From Sorex araneus (lineage: Eukaryota > Chordata > Mammalia > Eulipotyphla > Soricidae), in the NCBI RefSeq assembly GCF_027595985.1, contig NC_073313.1, positions 115,397,552 through 115,461,551 on the forward strand: a DNA stretch of 64,000 nt. Reading direction: 5' to 3'. Below are positions 63,964 to 64,000 of the stretch, piece by piece. The notes below the pieces were generated by a model. The model searched no databases, was not told where the DNA came from, and worked only from the letters and a program-made list of their open reading frames with translations. Within the stretch, counting starts at the first letter, position 1. Every line of letters begins with the position of its first letter. The position numbers and the translations under genes were made by a program.

Positions 63964-64000
63964 AGTATAATGTACTAAAATTAGAAAACAATGAAAAATG

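Overview
The window is mammalian, AT-rich and dominated by retrotransposons. The repeats point to a shrew (Sorex lineage). The commonest unit is a tRNA-headed SINE with boxes like TAGCACAGCAGGTAGG and GGTTCGATTCC. It occurs with two alternative bodies: an A-tailed one, as described for the shrew SOR SINE, and one ending in (ATGACAGTG)n, the same 3' end as RTE-type LINE fragments seen here at 5-7 kb and 62 kb. An RTE of this kind, shared between shrews and parasitic nematodes, has been reported as a horizontal transfer (recalled, not checked). The species is an inference.

Only one convincing protein-coding gene is present: an intact intronless TEX13-family gene on the minus strand at 1.8-2.86 kb, with an N-terminal TEX13 domain, a coiled coil and a C-terminal RanBP2-type zinc finger. 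TEX13 genes are X-linked and testis-expressed in known mammals, so the window is probably X-chromosomal. A compact GC-rich promoter with ETS and nuclear-receptor-type motifs lies just upstream. No other exon was recognised; the remaining longer ORFs are low-complexity sequence or transposon remnants.

The most unusual content is a set of non-autonomous retroelements with composite 5' ends. Two (4138-5002 and 21657-23196) contain a clear copy of the first coding exon of VAV3 (N-terminal half of the calponin-homology domain, 68 codons). It is joined at the exon end to the 5' untranslated region of the RTE and then to the RTE 3' end. The second copy also has tandem ~393-bp GC-rich modules in front and is bounded by an exact 13-bp target-site duplication, so modules, VAV3 exon and RTE tail moved as one unit. 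Related RTE-tailed composites lie at 39.2-39.8 kb and 43.95-44.51 kb. A parallel set uses L1 3' ends (9.9, 32.6, 52.1 and 58.5-60.4 kb), with GC-rich or tandem 5' units.

Layout: 0-4 kb SINEs and the TEX13-like gene; 4.1-7.2 kb VAV3/RTE composite against an inverted RTE; 7.6-16.3 kb old L1s split by SINEs; 16.5-21.5 kb L1 ends, a solo LTR and GGAA repeats; 21.6-23.2 kb VAV3 composite; 23-32 kb mostly unique with MIR/L2-age remnants; 31-36 kb L1 pairs, a 950-bp composite and LTR-like sequence; 36-43 kb SINEs and long microsatellites; 43-48 kb L1, RTE composite and LTR elements; 48-64 kb L1 ends, SINEs, composites and an RTE 3' fragment. All boundaries are by eye without database comparison.
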